From Streptomyces sp. NBC_00250 (GTDB lineage: Bacteria; Actinomycetota; Actinomycetes; Streptomycetales; Streptomycetaceae): a DNA stretch of 64,000 bases. The notes below the pieces were generated by a model. It did no database searches. It saw only the letters and a list, made by a program, of their open reading frames with translations, and was not told the DNA's origin. The stretch is from the NCBI RefSeq assembly GCF_036192275.1, contig NZ_CP108088.1:744001-808000 (forward strand). Reading direction: 5' to 3'. The number at the start of each line of letters is the position of its first letter. Positions within the stretch are counted from its first letter, which is position 1. This document shows, piece by piece, positions 34,664 to 43,700 of this stretch. The position numbers and the translations under genes were made by a program.

Positions 34664-35260
34664 GTGCGCATGGGGTCCGACGACACTCCCGCGCACGGCG
34701 CGGCCACCCGCGAGAGCGCCACCCGCGCCCGCACCCGGCGCGCGATCCTCGACGCCGCCGTCTCCGTGCTCACCGCCGACCACGGCGCCTCGCTCGGCGA
34801 TGTCGCCGAGGCGGCCGGGGTGGGACGGACCACCGTGCACCGCTACTTCCCCGAGCGCTCCGACCTGCTCGCCGCGATCGGCACGGACGTACGGGACCGG
34901 GTCGACGCGGCGGCCGACCGGGCGCGGCTCGACGACGGGCCGGCACCCGAGGCGATGGAGCGGCTCTGCCTGGAGTACTTCGAACTCGGCGACCGGTTGC
35001 TGCTGCTGTACGACGTACCGCAGTTCGTGGCGTGGTCCGGCATCGAGGAGGAGTCCGCGGCGGACCTGGCCCTGCTGACCCTCGTCAGGCGCGGACAGAA
35101 GGACGGGACGCTCGACCCGGAGGTCGACGCCGGCTGGCTCCAGGACGTCATGTGGGCACTGCTCTATGCCGCCTGGATGCAGGCGCGCGACCAGGGGACC
35201 CCCAAACACACGGCTCTCTCCCTGTGTCTGCGGACCCTGCGGAAGGCCGTCACCCCGTAG
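34664..35260 (+). CDS. TetR-family transcriptional regulator
   Basis: About 198 residues. N-terminal helix-turn-helix: ARTRRAILDAAVSVLTADHG, then LGDVAEAAGVGRTTVHRYFPERSDLL. The C-terminal helical domain would hold the ligand site and dimer face. GTG at 34664 has GAGGGG seven bases upstream and is preferred; ATG at 34649 or 34670 is possible. Divergent from the ABC exporter, with an inverted repeat between them, so it most likely represses it. Confidence 0.92.
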   Translation: MRMGSDDTPAHGAATRESATRARTRRAILDAAVSVLTADHGASLGDVAEAAGVGRTTVHRYFPERSDLLAAIGTDVRDRVDAAADRARLDDGPAPEAMERLCLEYFELGDRLLLLYDVPQFVAWSGIEEESAADLALLTLVRRGQKDGTLDPEVDAGWLQDVMWALLYAAWMQARDQGTPKHTALSLCLRTLRKAVTP

Positions 35261-35328
35261 GGACGCCGACCGGGCGCCGTGTTGACCACATCGAGATCGA
35301 ACCCCCTGGCGCTCGACCCCGGGCGGGA

Positions 35329-35347
35329 ATAGGTTAGGCTCACCTAA
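35329..35347. promoter_or_regulatory. Iron box upstream of the second uptake operon
   Basis: ATAGGTTAGGCTCACCTAA matches the iron-box consensus at 17 of 19 positions. It lies 96 bases before the lipoprotein ATG, in the only gap upstream of that operon. Confidence 0.88.
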
Positions 35348-35442
35348 CAAGCACCGAGTTGGCCGCTGCCCCGCAGACACCCGTCTGTGGGGCCGTCAGT
35401 CGGGGCCTCGTACATCCCCCTGCCCGGAGACAAGGATCCACC

Positions 35443-36495
35443 ATGCCTTCTGTGTTCACCCCCCTTCGCCGTCGCGTTCTCGTGGCGGGCGCCGCCGCGG
35501 TCTCGCTCGGCCTGATGGTGACCGGGTGCGGCTCGGACGACAAGAAAGACGACGCGGCAGGGTCGGCGGGCAAGGCCCCGGCGGGCGCTTTCCCCGTGAC
35601 CATCAAGAGCGCCCTCGGCGATGCGGTCATCAAGGACAAGCCGAAGCGCGTGGTGACCCTCGGTCAGGGCTCCGCCGAGACGGCCATCGCCCTCGGCAAC
35701 GTCCCGGTCGGCATCGAGGAGTACCCCTGGGGCAGCGACAAGACCGGCTACCTCCCCTGGATCCACGACGCGGTGAAGAAGTCCGGTGCCACGCTGCCCA
35801 AGCAGTTCAAGGGCGGCGAGGAGCTCGACATCGAGGCCATCACCGAGCTCGAGCCCGATGTCATCCTCGCCCCGTGGTCCGGCCTGACGCAGAAGCAGTA
35901 CGACATCCTGAAGGACATCGCGCCGACCGTCGCCTACCCCGAGAAGGCGTGGAGCACGAACTGGGACCAGCAGATCGAGATCATCGCCAAGGCGCTCGGT
36001 CAGCCGGAGAAGGCCAAGGAGCTGGAGTCGAAGATCGACAAGCAGCTCGCCGACGCGGCCGCCTCGCGCCCCACCTACAAGAACGTCACGTTCTCGTACA
36101 TCTACAACACCGGCCCCGGCACCCTCGGCATCTTCAAGCCCGAGGAGCAGCGCGTGGCCATGGTCTCCAAGCTGGGCCTCAAGGTCGACCCGATCGTGAA
36201 CACCTTCAAGGAGACCGAGGGCACCGACTCCGCCCTGATCGGCCTGGAGAACGCCAACAAGCTCTCGAAGAGCGACATCGCGTTCACCTTCTACATGGAC
36301 GAGAAGTCGCGCAAGGAGATCGAGGCGCAGCCCCTGTACGGCGCCATCCCCGCCGTGAAGAAGGGCGCGCTCGTCTACAGCCACGACACGCCGTTCGTCA
36401 CCGCATCCTCGATGATCAACCCGCTGACGGTGCCGTACAGCATCGAGCGCTACCTGCCGATGATCGACAAGGCCGTCGCCAAGGCCGGGAAGTAA
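35443..36495 (+). CDS. Second ferric-siderophore-binding lipoprotein
   Basis: Substrate-binding lipoprotein, 350 residues. ATG at 35443 follows AAGGA. Twin-basic start LRRRV, hydrophobic core, then a lipobox ending VTGC, followed by a Lys/Asp-rich linker. Mature part: KRVVTLGQGSAETAIALG and ELEPDVILAPW, as in FepB/FecB proteins. It heads an operon with two permeases but no ATPase, under a near-consensus iron box. It is only distantly similar to the lipoprotein at 28-29 kb, so it may recognise a different, perhaps foreign, ferric siderophore. Confidence 0.94.
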   Translation: MPSVFTPLRRRVLVAGAAAVSLGLMVTGCGSDDKKDDAAGSAGKAPAGAFPVTIKSALGDAVIKDKPKRVVTLGQGSAETAIALGNVPVGIEEYPWGSDKTGYLPWIHDAVKKSGATLPKQFKGGEELDIEAITELEPDVILAPWSGLTQKQYDILKDIAPTVAYPEKAWSTNWDQQIEIIAKALGQPEKAKELESKIDKQLADAAASRPTYKNVTFSYIYNTGPGTLGIFKPEEQRVAMVSKLGLKVDPIVNTFKETEGTDSALIGLENANKLSKSDIAFTFYMDEKSRKEIEAQPLYGAIPAVKKGALVYSHDTPFVTASSMINPLTVPYSIERYLPMIDKAVAKAGK

Positions 36496-36508
36496 CAGCG
36501 GTCCCAGC

Positions 36509-37543
36509 GTGACCACACTCTCCCGGATCGGTCAGGGCCCCGCCGTCGTACGGCGGGGCCTTGCCCGGCATGTCATGGCCGCCGTCCTCTGTCTGGTGCT
36601 GCTCGCCCTCGCGTTGCTCGCCAGCGTCATGTTCGGCAGCAAGCCCACGTCCGCCGGCGAGGTCCTGCGGGTCGTCACCGGCGGCGGCGACGAGTACACC
36701 CGTACCGTCGTCGAGAGCCGCTACCCGCGCACCGTCCTCGGCGTGCTCGCGGGTCTCTGCCTCGCGGTCGCCGGCACCCTGATGCAGGGCATCACGCGCA
36801 ACCCGCTCGCCGAGCCGGGACTTCTCGGCATCAACGCGGGCGCGTCCGCCGCCATCGTCGCCGCCACGGCGTTCCTCGGCGCCTCGGGGCAGCAGCAGAC
36901 CATCTGGTGGGCCCTCGCCGGCGCCCTCGCGACCGGAGTCGTCGTCCACCTCGTCGGCACCGCCGGCGGTGGCGGCGGACCGGTCCGCCTGGTGCTCGCC
37001 GGCGCGGTGCTCTCCGCCGTCCTCGCCGCCTTCATCCAGGCCGTCGCACTGTCGAAGCCGCAGGTCTTCGACACCTACCGCTACTGGGTGGTGGGCGCCC
37101 TCGGCGGCCGTGGCTTCGACGCCTTCTGGGCGGTCCTGCCGTTCGCCGCCGTCGGCTTCGTGCTCGCCCTGCTGCTCGCGCCCGGGCTCAACGCCATGGC
37201 GATGGGCGACGACAAGGCCGCCTCCCTCGGCATCAGTCCCGCCCGCGTCAAGGGCGCGGGACTGCTCGCCGCGACGCTGCTCGCCGCCGCCGCGACGGCG
37301 GCCGTCGGCCCCATCGCCTTCGTCGGCCTCGCCGTGCCGCACGTCGTCCGGGCGCTGGTGGGCGCCGACTTCAGGGCCCAGATCCTCTTCACCTCCCTCG
37401 CGGGGCCCACGCTGCTGCTCTTCGCCGATGTCATCGGCCGGATCCTGCTGCGCCCGCAGGAACTCATGGTCGGGGTCGTCACCGCCTTCGTCGGTGCGCC
37501 CGCCCTGCTGTTCGCCGTTCGCCGTATGAGGGGAGCGGGATGA
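36509..37543 (+). CDS. Iron-siderophore ABC transporter permease (FecC-like)
   Basis: FecCD family, 344 residues, about nine membrane segments. Motifs: SRYPRTVLGVLAGLCLAVAG, MQGITRNPLAEPGLLGINAG, and the coupling loop GDDKAASLGISPARVKG. GTG start 13 bases after the lipoprotein stop. Its stop overlaps the next permease ATG. Confidence 0.93.
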   Translation: MTTLSRIGQGPAVVRRGLARHVMAAVLCLVLLALALLASVMFGSKPTSAGEVLRVVTGGGDEYTRTVVESRYPRTVLGVLAGLCLAVAGTLMQGITRNPLAEPGLLGINAGASAAIVAATAFLGASGQQQTIWWALAGALATGVVVHLVGTAGGGGGPVRLVLAGAVLSAVLAAFIQAVALSKPQVFDTYRYWVVGALGGRGFDAFWAVLPFAAVGFVLALLLAPGLNAMAMGDDKAASLGISPARVKGAGLLAATLLAAAATAAVGPIAFVGLAVPHVVRALVGADFRAQILFTSLAGPTLLLFADVIGRILLRPQELMVGVVTAFVGAPALLFAVRRMRGAG

Positions 37544-38640
37544 AGACCGCCGACCGGACCGACACTCCGGACAGCCCGGAGGTGAGGAAGCCGCGCCCGG
37601 CGCGCCCCGCGGGCCGTGGGGTGCTGCGGATCGGCCCCTGGGTCGCCGTACCCGTGCGCCGCTCCTCCGTGATCGCCGCCGTGGTGTCCCTGCTGCTGCT
37701 CTGCGCGGCGGCCGTGGCCACCCTGTCGATGGGCAGGCTCGGCATCGACCTGACCGATCTGCCGTCGGCCCTCGCGGGTGATGCCACGGGCAAGAACGCC
37801 TTCGTCCTGAACCGGCTGCGCGGCCCGCGGCTCGTCGTGGCGATCGCCACCGGTGCGGCCTTCGGCCTGTCCGGGGCCCTGTTCCAGTCCGTCACCCGCA
37901 ACCCGCTGGGCAGTCCCGACGTCATCGGGCTCGGAGCCGGCGCCGGTGCGGGAGCGGCGGCCGCCGCCCTGTTCCTGCCCGACGTCCTGCCGGTGGCCGT
38001 GGGCGCGCTGCTCGGCGCGATCATCGCGATGGTGGTCGTGTTCCTCGCCACGGGCACCGGGTTCCGCAGCCCGGGACGGCTCGTGGTGGCCGGCATCGGT
38101 GTGGCCGCGATGGCGACGGCGCTGACCCAGTACGTGGTGTACTCCGTCGAGCGGGACAAGGCCAGCGCGCTGACCGCCTACATCAACGGAAGCCTCTCGG
38201 CCCGCTCCTGGGACGACGCGGCGACGATCTGGACGGTGCTGCTCGTCTCCCTGCCGCTCGCGGGGCTCCTCGCCCGGCCGCTGAGCATCGGCGAGATGGG
38301 CGACGACCTGTCCACCGGTCTGGGTGCCCGCCCCGGCCGGACCGCCACCTGGGCGGTCGCGCTGTCGATCGTCCTCTCCGCGGGGGCCGTCAGCGTGGCG
38401 GGGCCGATCGCCTTCGTCTCCCTGACGGCGCCGCAGATCGCCAAGCGCGTCACCCGCAGCGGCGGCCCGCACCTGATGATGTCCACCCTGCTCGGGGCCC
38501 TGCTCCTGGTGCTCGCCGACCTCACCGCGCAGCAGTTGCCGCTCTTCGACAACCTGCCGGTCGGTCTGTACACGATGGCCGTCGGCGGCGCGTACCTCGG
38601 CTATCTGCTGTTGCGTGAGTGGAAGCGCCCGGCCGCCTGA
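37540..38640 (+). CDS. Iron-siderophore ABC transporter permease (FecD-like)
   Basis: FecCD family, 366 residues with a roughly 40-residue polar start. Motifs: LRGPRLVVAIATGAAFGLSG, FQSVTRNPLGSPDVIG, and the coupling loop MGDDLSTGLGARPGRT. ATG overlaps the stop of the preceding permease. Its 3' end overlaps the convergent phosphatase-like gene by 40 bases. No ATPase gene follows; the ATPase at 6.4 kb is the nearest candidate partner. Confidence 0.93.
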   Translation: MKTADRTDTPDSPEVRKPRPARPAGRGVLRIGPWVAVPVRRSSVIAAVVSLLLLCAAAVATLSMGRLGIDLTDLPSALAGDATGKNAFVLNRLRGPRLVVAIATGAAFGLSGALFQSVTRNPLGSPDVIGLGAGAGAGAAAAALFLPDVLPVAVGALLGAIIAMVVVFLATGTGFRSPGRLVVAGIGVAAMATALTQYVVYSVERDKASALTAYINGSLSARSWDDAATIWTVLLVSLPLAGLLARPLSIGEMGDDLSTGLGARPGRTATWAVALSIVLSAGAVSVAGPIAFVSLTAPQIAKRVTRSGGPHLMMSTLLGALLLVLADLTAQQLPLFDNLPVGLYTMAVGGAYLGYLLLREWKRPAA

Positions 38641-39230
38641 CCCGTGCCGGTCGGGGGCTGTGCGGGCTCGAGGGGGTCGCCGACGAGCAGGTTCCAGCGC
38701 TCGGCCCTACCGCTCAGGTGGACGGCGGTCAGCGGGCGGACGTCGAGCCGCCAGGCCGCCTCGTCCGGTGCCCCGAGGGCGTGGACCAGCGCTGCGCGGA
38801 TGACGTCCGGTTCGGCGACGACGGTGACGCGTCCCGAGTCGGCCCGCAGTCCGTCGAGCCAGGCGCCGACGCGTACTCGCAGTTCGCGCAGGGACTCACC
38901 GCCGTGCGGGGCCGCCGTCGGGTCGGACAGCCAGGCGCCGACCGCGGATTCCTCGGCGGCGGCGACGGCCGCGAGGGTCTGTCCCCTCCACCGCCCCATG
39001 GCGCAGCCCGCGAGTTCGGTCACCGGTTCCGCCGGGAGGCCGAGGGCCTCCGCCGTGCGGCGGCAGCGCGCGGACGGCGAGGAGTAGGCGCGCGAGGACG
39101 GGCCGACGGCGGACGCCAGGGATTCCGCGCGGGCGATTCCCTCGGGGTCGAGGGGGCTGTCGTCGTCGAACCCGACGTCTCGCAGTGCTCCGCTGGTCGC
39201 GGGGGAGATCAGCGTCAGCCGGACGGTCAT
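38601..39230 (-). CDS. Histidine-phosphatase-fold protein lacking catalytic histidines
   Basis: A 209-residue protein whose layout follows the phosphoglycerate-mutase-like fold (DPEGIARAESLA; SPSARCRRTAEALG; GESLRELRVRVGAWL). The catalytic RHG near the start is replaced by LISPATSG, and the second catalytic histidine, normally in VxHGGVIR, is replaced in VVAEPDVIRAAL. It should therefore not form a phosphohistidine. ATG at 39230 has AAGGAAG upstream. It is divergent from the riboswitch-controlled cobalt genes, and CobC-type phosphatases of B12 synthesis have this fold, so a B12-related binding role is possible but unproven. Confidence 0.85.
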   Translation of the reverse strand: MTVRLTLISPATSGALRDVGFDDDSPLDPEGIARAESLASAVGPSSRAYSSPSARCRRTAEALGLPAEPVTELAGCAMGRWRGQTLAAVAAAEESAVGAWLSDPTAAPHGGESLRELRVRVGAWLDGLRADSGRVTVVAEPDVIRAALVHALGAPDEAAWRLDVRPLTAVHLSGRAERWNLLVGDPLEPAQPPTGTGQAAGRFHSRNSR

Positions 39231-39367
39231 CGGCTTCCTTTTCGGTCGGCGCGTGGGGCGGCGCCAAGGGTAGCGCCGGGCCGGCGGCCCGCTCCGGGGG
39301 GCGTACGAAGGTGATTCAGGCCTCACGCCCTTGGCGGCGCCCTCGGTGCGCGGTACGGTCGGGCGAC

Positions 39368-39512
39368 ATTTGAAGAGCGTGACGACGGCGAGACGGAAGT
39401 CCGGTGAGAATCCGGCACGGTCGCGCCACTGTATGCCGGGTGCCGCCCCTCCGTCAGGGGGCGTCGTCGCGGCAAGTCAGACCCGTGGACCGTCGTCCTG
39501 CACCACCGTCTG
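39368..39512 (+). promoter_or_regulatory. Cobalamin riboswitch
   Basis: The 311-base gap before cbtB holds the B12-riboswitch core: GGAAGTCCGGTGAGAATCCGG, shortened here to GGTGAGAATCC around 39403-39413, then GCCACTGT near 39425 and the AAGTCAGACCC end near 39473-39483. The hairpin GCCCCTCCGTCAGGGGGC lies between. Adenosylcobalamin binding would shut off the cobalt transporter genes. The roughly 130 bases on the left, toward the phosphatase-like gene, show nothing else clear. Confidence 0.93.
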
Positions 39513-39541
39513 GGACGCGAGTTCCCGCAGGAGGTTCCATC

Positions 39542-39769
39542 ATGGCCGAGGCTGTCGTCTCCGCTGCCGTTTCCGCCCCTTCCGTGGCCGTTCCGGCCCC
39601 GCTGCCCGTTCGGGCCGTCCTTCCCTGGGCGTTCTTCGTCGGCCTTCTCGCGCTCATCGCCCTGTACTTCGTGGGCGCCGAGCAGGGTGCCACGTCCCTG
39701 ATCGCGGGCTCCGACGTGCACGAGTGGGTGCACGACGGTCGTCATCTGCTCGGCTTCCCCTGCCACTGA
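39542..39769 (+). CDS. cbtB: Cobalt transporter subunit CbtB
   Basis: Seventy-five residues with a single membrane span (VLPWAFFVGLLALIALYFVG) and a His-rich C-terminal tail (HEWVHDGRHLLGFPCH) likely to bind metal. It is the usual small partner of CbtA and is here under a cobalamin riboswitch, which fits cobalt supply for B12. AGGAGG lies seven bases before the ATG. Confidence 0.93.
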   Translation: MAEAVVSAAVSAPSVAVPAPLPVRAVLPWAFFVGLLALIALYFVGAEQGATSLIAGSDVHEWVHDGRHLLGFPCH

Positions 39770-39783
39770 GAGGGGATCCGCAC

Positions 39784-40608
39784 ATGCACGCCTCAACTGT
39801 CAGATCCCTGCTGGTCCGCGGCATGCTCGCGGGCCTGATCGCCGGTCTCCTCGCCTTCGCCGTCGCCTACGCGGTGGGTGAACCGCCCGTGAACGGCGCC
39901 ATCGCGGTCGAGGAGGCCCAGGCCGCCCAGGAGGCGCACGCCGCTCCGGAGGCGCACGCCGGTCACGGTGGCACGGCCGCCGCCGAGGCCCCGGAGGAAG
40001 AGGAGGCGGTCAGCCGCCCCGTCCAGTCGACCTTCGGCCTGGCCACGGGGGTTCTCGTCTACGGAGTGGCGCTCGGCGGCATCGCCGCGCTCGCGTTCTC
40101 CTTCGCGCTCGGCCGTATCGGCCGGTTCAGCCCCCGGGCGACCGCGGCGCTGACCGCGGCGGCGGCGTTCACCACCGTCTATCTGGTGCCGTTCCTGAAG
40201 TATCCGGCGACCCCGCCGGCCGTCGGCAACCCGGACACGATCGGGAAGCGCACCACGCTGTTCTTCCTGATGATCCTGCTCAGCGTGCTGCTCGGGCTCG
40301 CGGCGGTGATCGCGGGACGTCGACTCGCACCGCGTCTGGGCAACTGGAACGCGACCCTGGCCGCCGCGGCGGGGTTCATCGTCGTGACGGGAGTCGCCTT
40401 CGCGCTGCTCCCGGCGAACGACGACGCGGTCAAGGCGGGCTTCCCCGCCGCTCTCCTCTGGGAGTTCAGGGTGGCCTCGCTCGCCGTCCAGGCCGTGCTG
40501 TGGGCGGCGTTCGGCGTGGTCTTCGGCTTCCTCGCCCAGAAAGTCCTGGCCGACCGGACGTCCGCCGTCGACGCCCCGGCCACGGTCGGAGCGCCGATCC
40601 CCGGCTGA
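39784..40608 (+). CDS. cbtA: Cobalt transporter subunit CbtA
   Basis: A 274-residue membrane protein with about five to six spans. After the first span comes an acidic loop containing three histidines in EAHAAPEAHAGHGG, probably a metal-binding region facing out. It has the family stretch FLKYPATPPAVGNPDTI. It follows cbtB by 14 bases and ends before a strong terminator. Confidence 0.93.
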   Translation: MHASTVRSLLVRGMLAGLIAGLLAFAVAYAVGEPPVNGAIAVEEAQAAQEAHAAPEAHAGHGGTAAAEAPEEEEAVSRPVQSTFGLATGVLVYGVALGGIAALAFSFALGRIGRFSPRATAALTAAAAFTTVYLVPFLKYPATPPAVGNPDTIGKRTTLFFLMILLSVLLGLAAVIAGRRLAPRLGNWNATLAAAAGFIVVTGVAFALLPANDDAVKAGFPAALLWEFRVASLAVQAVLWAAFGVVFGFLAQKVLADRTSAVDAPATVGAPIPG

Positions 40609-40631
40609 TCGACAGGACGACTCCGCACGGA

Positions 40632-40662
40632 CTGCCCCGTACGCCCCCGGCGTACGGGGCAG
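40632..40662 (+). terminator. Terminator after cbtBA
   Basis: Perfect 14-base-pair stem (CTGCCCCGTACGCC and its complement) with a CCC loop, 23 bases after the cbtA stop. Confidence 0.85.
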
Positions 40663-40728
40663 TTCCGCACTCCGGGCGACTGCGACGGCTCCCCCGACGG
40701 TCGGAAGATCGCGAACTCCCCACCTCCG

Positions 40729-40734
40729 TATACT
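40729..40734 (+). promoter_or_regulatory. Possible -10 element for the SNF2 gene
   Basis: TATACT stands out in a very GC-rich gap, 45 bases before the preferred helicase start. No good -35 hexamer is visible at the right distance, so this is tentative. Confidence 0.35.
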
Positions 40735-40778
40735 GAGCGCGCACGTCTCATCACGTTATGTGTACGGAGGGTCCCCTC

Positions 40779-43700
40779 TTGGCTGGTCGTTCTCAGTCGG
40801 CCGAAGACATCCGCCGATCCGCTCCCACGGGAACCGCGATGCGGCCCGCGTGGCACGAGCGGGCCAAGAGGGCTGTCGTGGCGGGCCGGTTCGATCCCGA
40901 CGTCGTGTCCGAGGCGGAAAGCCTGGCGCGGTCGGGACGGCTCACACACCGGGACCTGCGGATGCTCCTCCTCGTGACCGACGACCACCCGGCCTGGCTG
41001 ACCGCCCGCCGCCTCGCGGTCGACGGACTCAAGGACACGCCGGAGGTTCCCCAGCAGATCCTCACGGCGCACGCACAGCTGGAGTTCTGGCCCCCGCCGA
41101 CGTACGAGGAGTCCGCCGAGCACCTGCCGAACGGGCATGTCCTGCACACGGCGGCGGTACGGCTCGGCCCCGGCGACGCCCAGGTGACCGGCCCGGCCCG
41201 GAGCGCGCCGACGCAGTCGCTGGCCCGCAGGTCCGCCGCCCGTGCGATGCTCCACCGGCTCGCCGGGGTCGCGGCACCGGCCGGGGAAACCGCCGACGGG
41301 CGGCTGACGTTGCCCGGCATGGGAACGGAGGCCTTCGAGGCGCTGCTGCGCACGCGGGTGTCGACGGCCGGCGAACCGGGTGAGGAGCTGACGGCAGAGG
41401 TCGTCCGCAGGTCGGGATCGGCGCGGCTGCGGCACCGGGACGTCCATCTCCTGCTGTTCGGCACGCGGGGGCAGGCGTGGCGGGAGCTGCGCGTTCACGC
41501 CCTCCGCCTCGCGGCGCGGATGCAGTCCTCGGCGGCCACACTCCTGCGCTGGCACGCGGACGAGCGGGGCGCGGAGACCCGGCACACGGTGGTCGCGGCG
41601 GCCGGGGGATTCTCCTGCCGGTGGACCTGGGACGGCGGCGACGGGCGTACGGTCGACGGCGCCGAGCGCACGGCACACGACCGGCGGCAGGCCGCGCACC
41701 TCGGTGCGGTCGCCCTCCTGGCGGAACTCACCGGGCTTCCGGAGCCGGCGGAGGAGCGGGCGGCCGCCGACGGCGGCCCCTCCCGGTCGGTGCGGATCCA
41801 GCCGGTGCCGACGGGCCAGGATCCGGTGAAGTACCTGAACAAGTACACCCAGTTGGAGGTCATCTCCAAGCCGGAGTCGACGTTCGCGACCGCGCCGAAG
41901 AGCGTCACGTGCACCTACACCTGCACGCTCGCCCGTACGGGCGCGGAGGTGTCCGTCACCCGCCGGGCGAAGGCGCGGCCGGACGCACGTCGCGCGGCGG
42001 CGTCCGCGCTCATGGAGGAACTGGTCGCCCTCGACACCGAGTCCACTCCCCCGGCGCGGGTGGCGCGACCGTCCGGCGTGCCCCCGGCGCGGGCGGAGGC
42101 GCCGTCCACCGTGCCCCCGCCACGGCCCCCCGCCGTGCCGAACCCGCGGCCTCGGGCGGCGGGCGCCGCCGATGCCCGCCCGCCCGTGCCGGTCCCGGTG
42201 CCGCGGATCGGGGTGAACGACGTCATCGCGGAAGCGCTCGCGGCCGGGTGCGCCGTCTCCTTCCTCCCGGCCGACAGCGAACCGGCCGGCCTACTGCTCC
42301 ACCGGGCCGACGGGGCTCCCCTGCCGGGCGTCGAGCTTCCGGCGCCACTGTCACCGGCGCGCCGCTCGCTGCTCGTGCGTCCGGCCCCCGGACCCGTACC
42401 GGTGGTGGGCTGGCGGGTTCCGCTGGCCCAGGCCGTCCCCGTACTGCTGCGCCGGGACCGGGCCGGCGGGTGGCATCCGACGGCGGCCGAGTGGGAGCGC
42501 GCGGCCCGGCTCGGGCTCCGGACCGTCGCTGCGGGGCTCGTCCACCCGACGCTCACCCCGGAGGGGGTGGACCGCTGGCGCATGGGACCGCTGCCGGAGG
42601 CCACCGCACGCGCCGTGGAGGACCTCGCCCGCCACATGTCGCCCCGCGCCCACGCCGTGGCCGACGGAGGCCGGTATCCGGCAGCCGTGGACGCCGTAGC
42701 GGCGTTCCTCGACGCGCTGGCCGACACGCTGCTGCGCCCTCCGGCCGCGGTCCTCTTCGGCACCGGCCCCTTCCTCGCGCCGACCGGCGGCCCGCTCCCC
42801 GAAGCGGAGGCCGAGCGGGTACGGCCCTGGCTGGACACGGTCGAGGACCGGCTGCACCCCGGGCCGCCGCCCGGCCTCGTCGTCGAGTTCGCCGAACCGT
42901 CCGAAGAGGAAGCCGCCGCCGGGCGACTCACCGGCCGCCTGCTGGTCGCGGTCGACCGGGACGAGCCGGCCGGCGAGATCGCCGCCGCCCTGCTCGACAC
43001 CGCGCGGGAGCCGGTGGCGGGCGTCGAGCCGTACCACCTGCGGGACCGCGTACGGCGCCGCCTTGAGCGTGCGGCCCGCGGCTGCGCGGTCCTGAACGGG
43101 CTGCTCTCCTCGCCCGAACGGCTGGTGGCGGACAGTTCGGGGATCGCTCGACTCCTCGCCTCCGAAGCCGACTTGGCGACCGAGGGTGTGGTGCTGCGGT
43201 GGCCGCCCGGTCTGCGCGACCCGCTGTCCGCGCATACGGTCGTCGGGACGGAGGACGCCGTCGACGCGGACGGCGATCCCGGCACCCGCCCCACCGGGGG
43301 CGCACCCCGCTTCAGCCTCCAGGCATTGCTCGACTTCCGCTGGCAGCTCGCACTCGGCGGCGACGTGCTGAGCGAGGCCGAGATGGACGCCCTCGCGGAG
43401 GCCGCCCGCCCCCTCGTCCGGGTCCGGGGCCGGTGGGTGCTGCTCGATCCCCTCACGGTCGCGCGCGTACGCCGCCGGGCGCTCGGCCCCCTCGCCGGGA
43501 TCGACGCCCTCACGGCCGCCCTCACCGGCACCGTGAACGTCGACGGCCGGACGGTGCCGTGCCGGGCGGGCGGGAACCTCGCCGCCGTCGTCGACATCCT
43601 GCGCCGGGGCGAGCACACGGCCGCCGTTCCGGCCCCCGCCGGGCTCGACGCCACACTCCGCGCCTACCAGGCACGGGCACTCTCCTGGCTCGCGCACACG

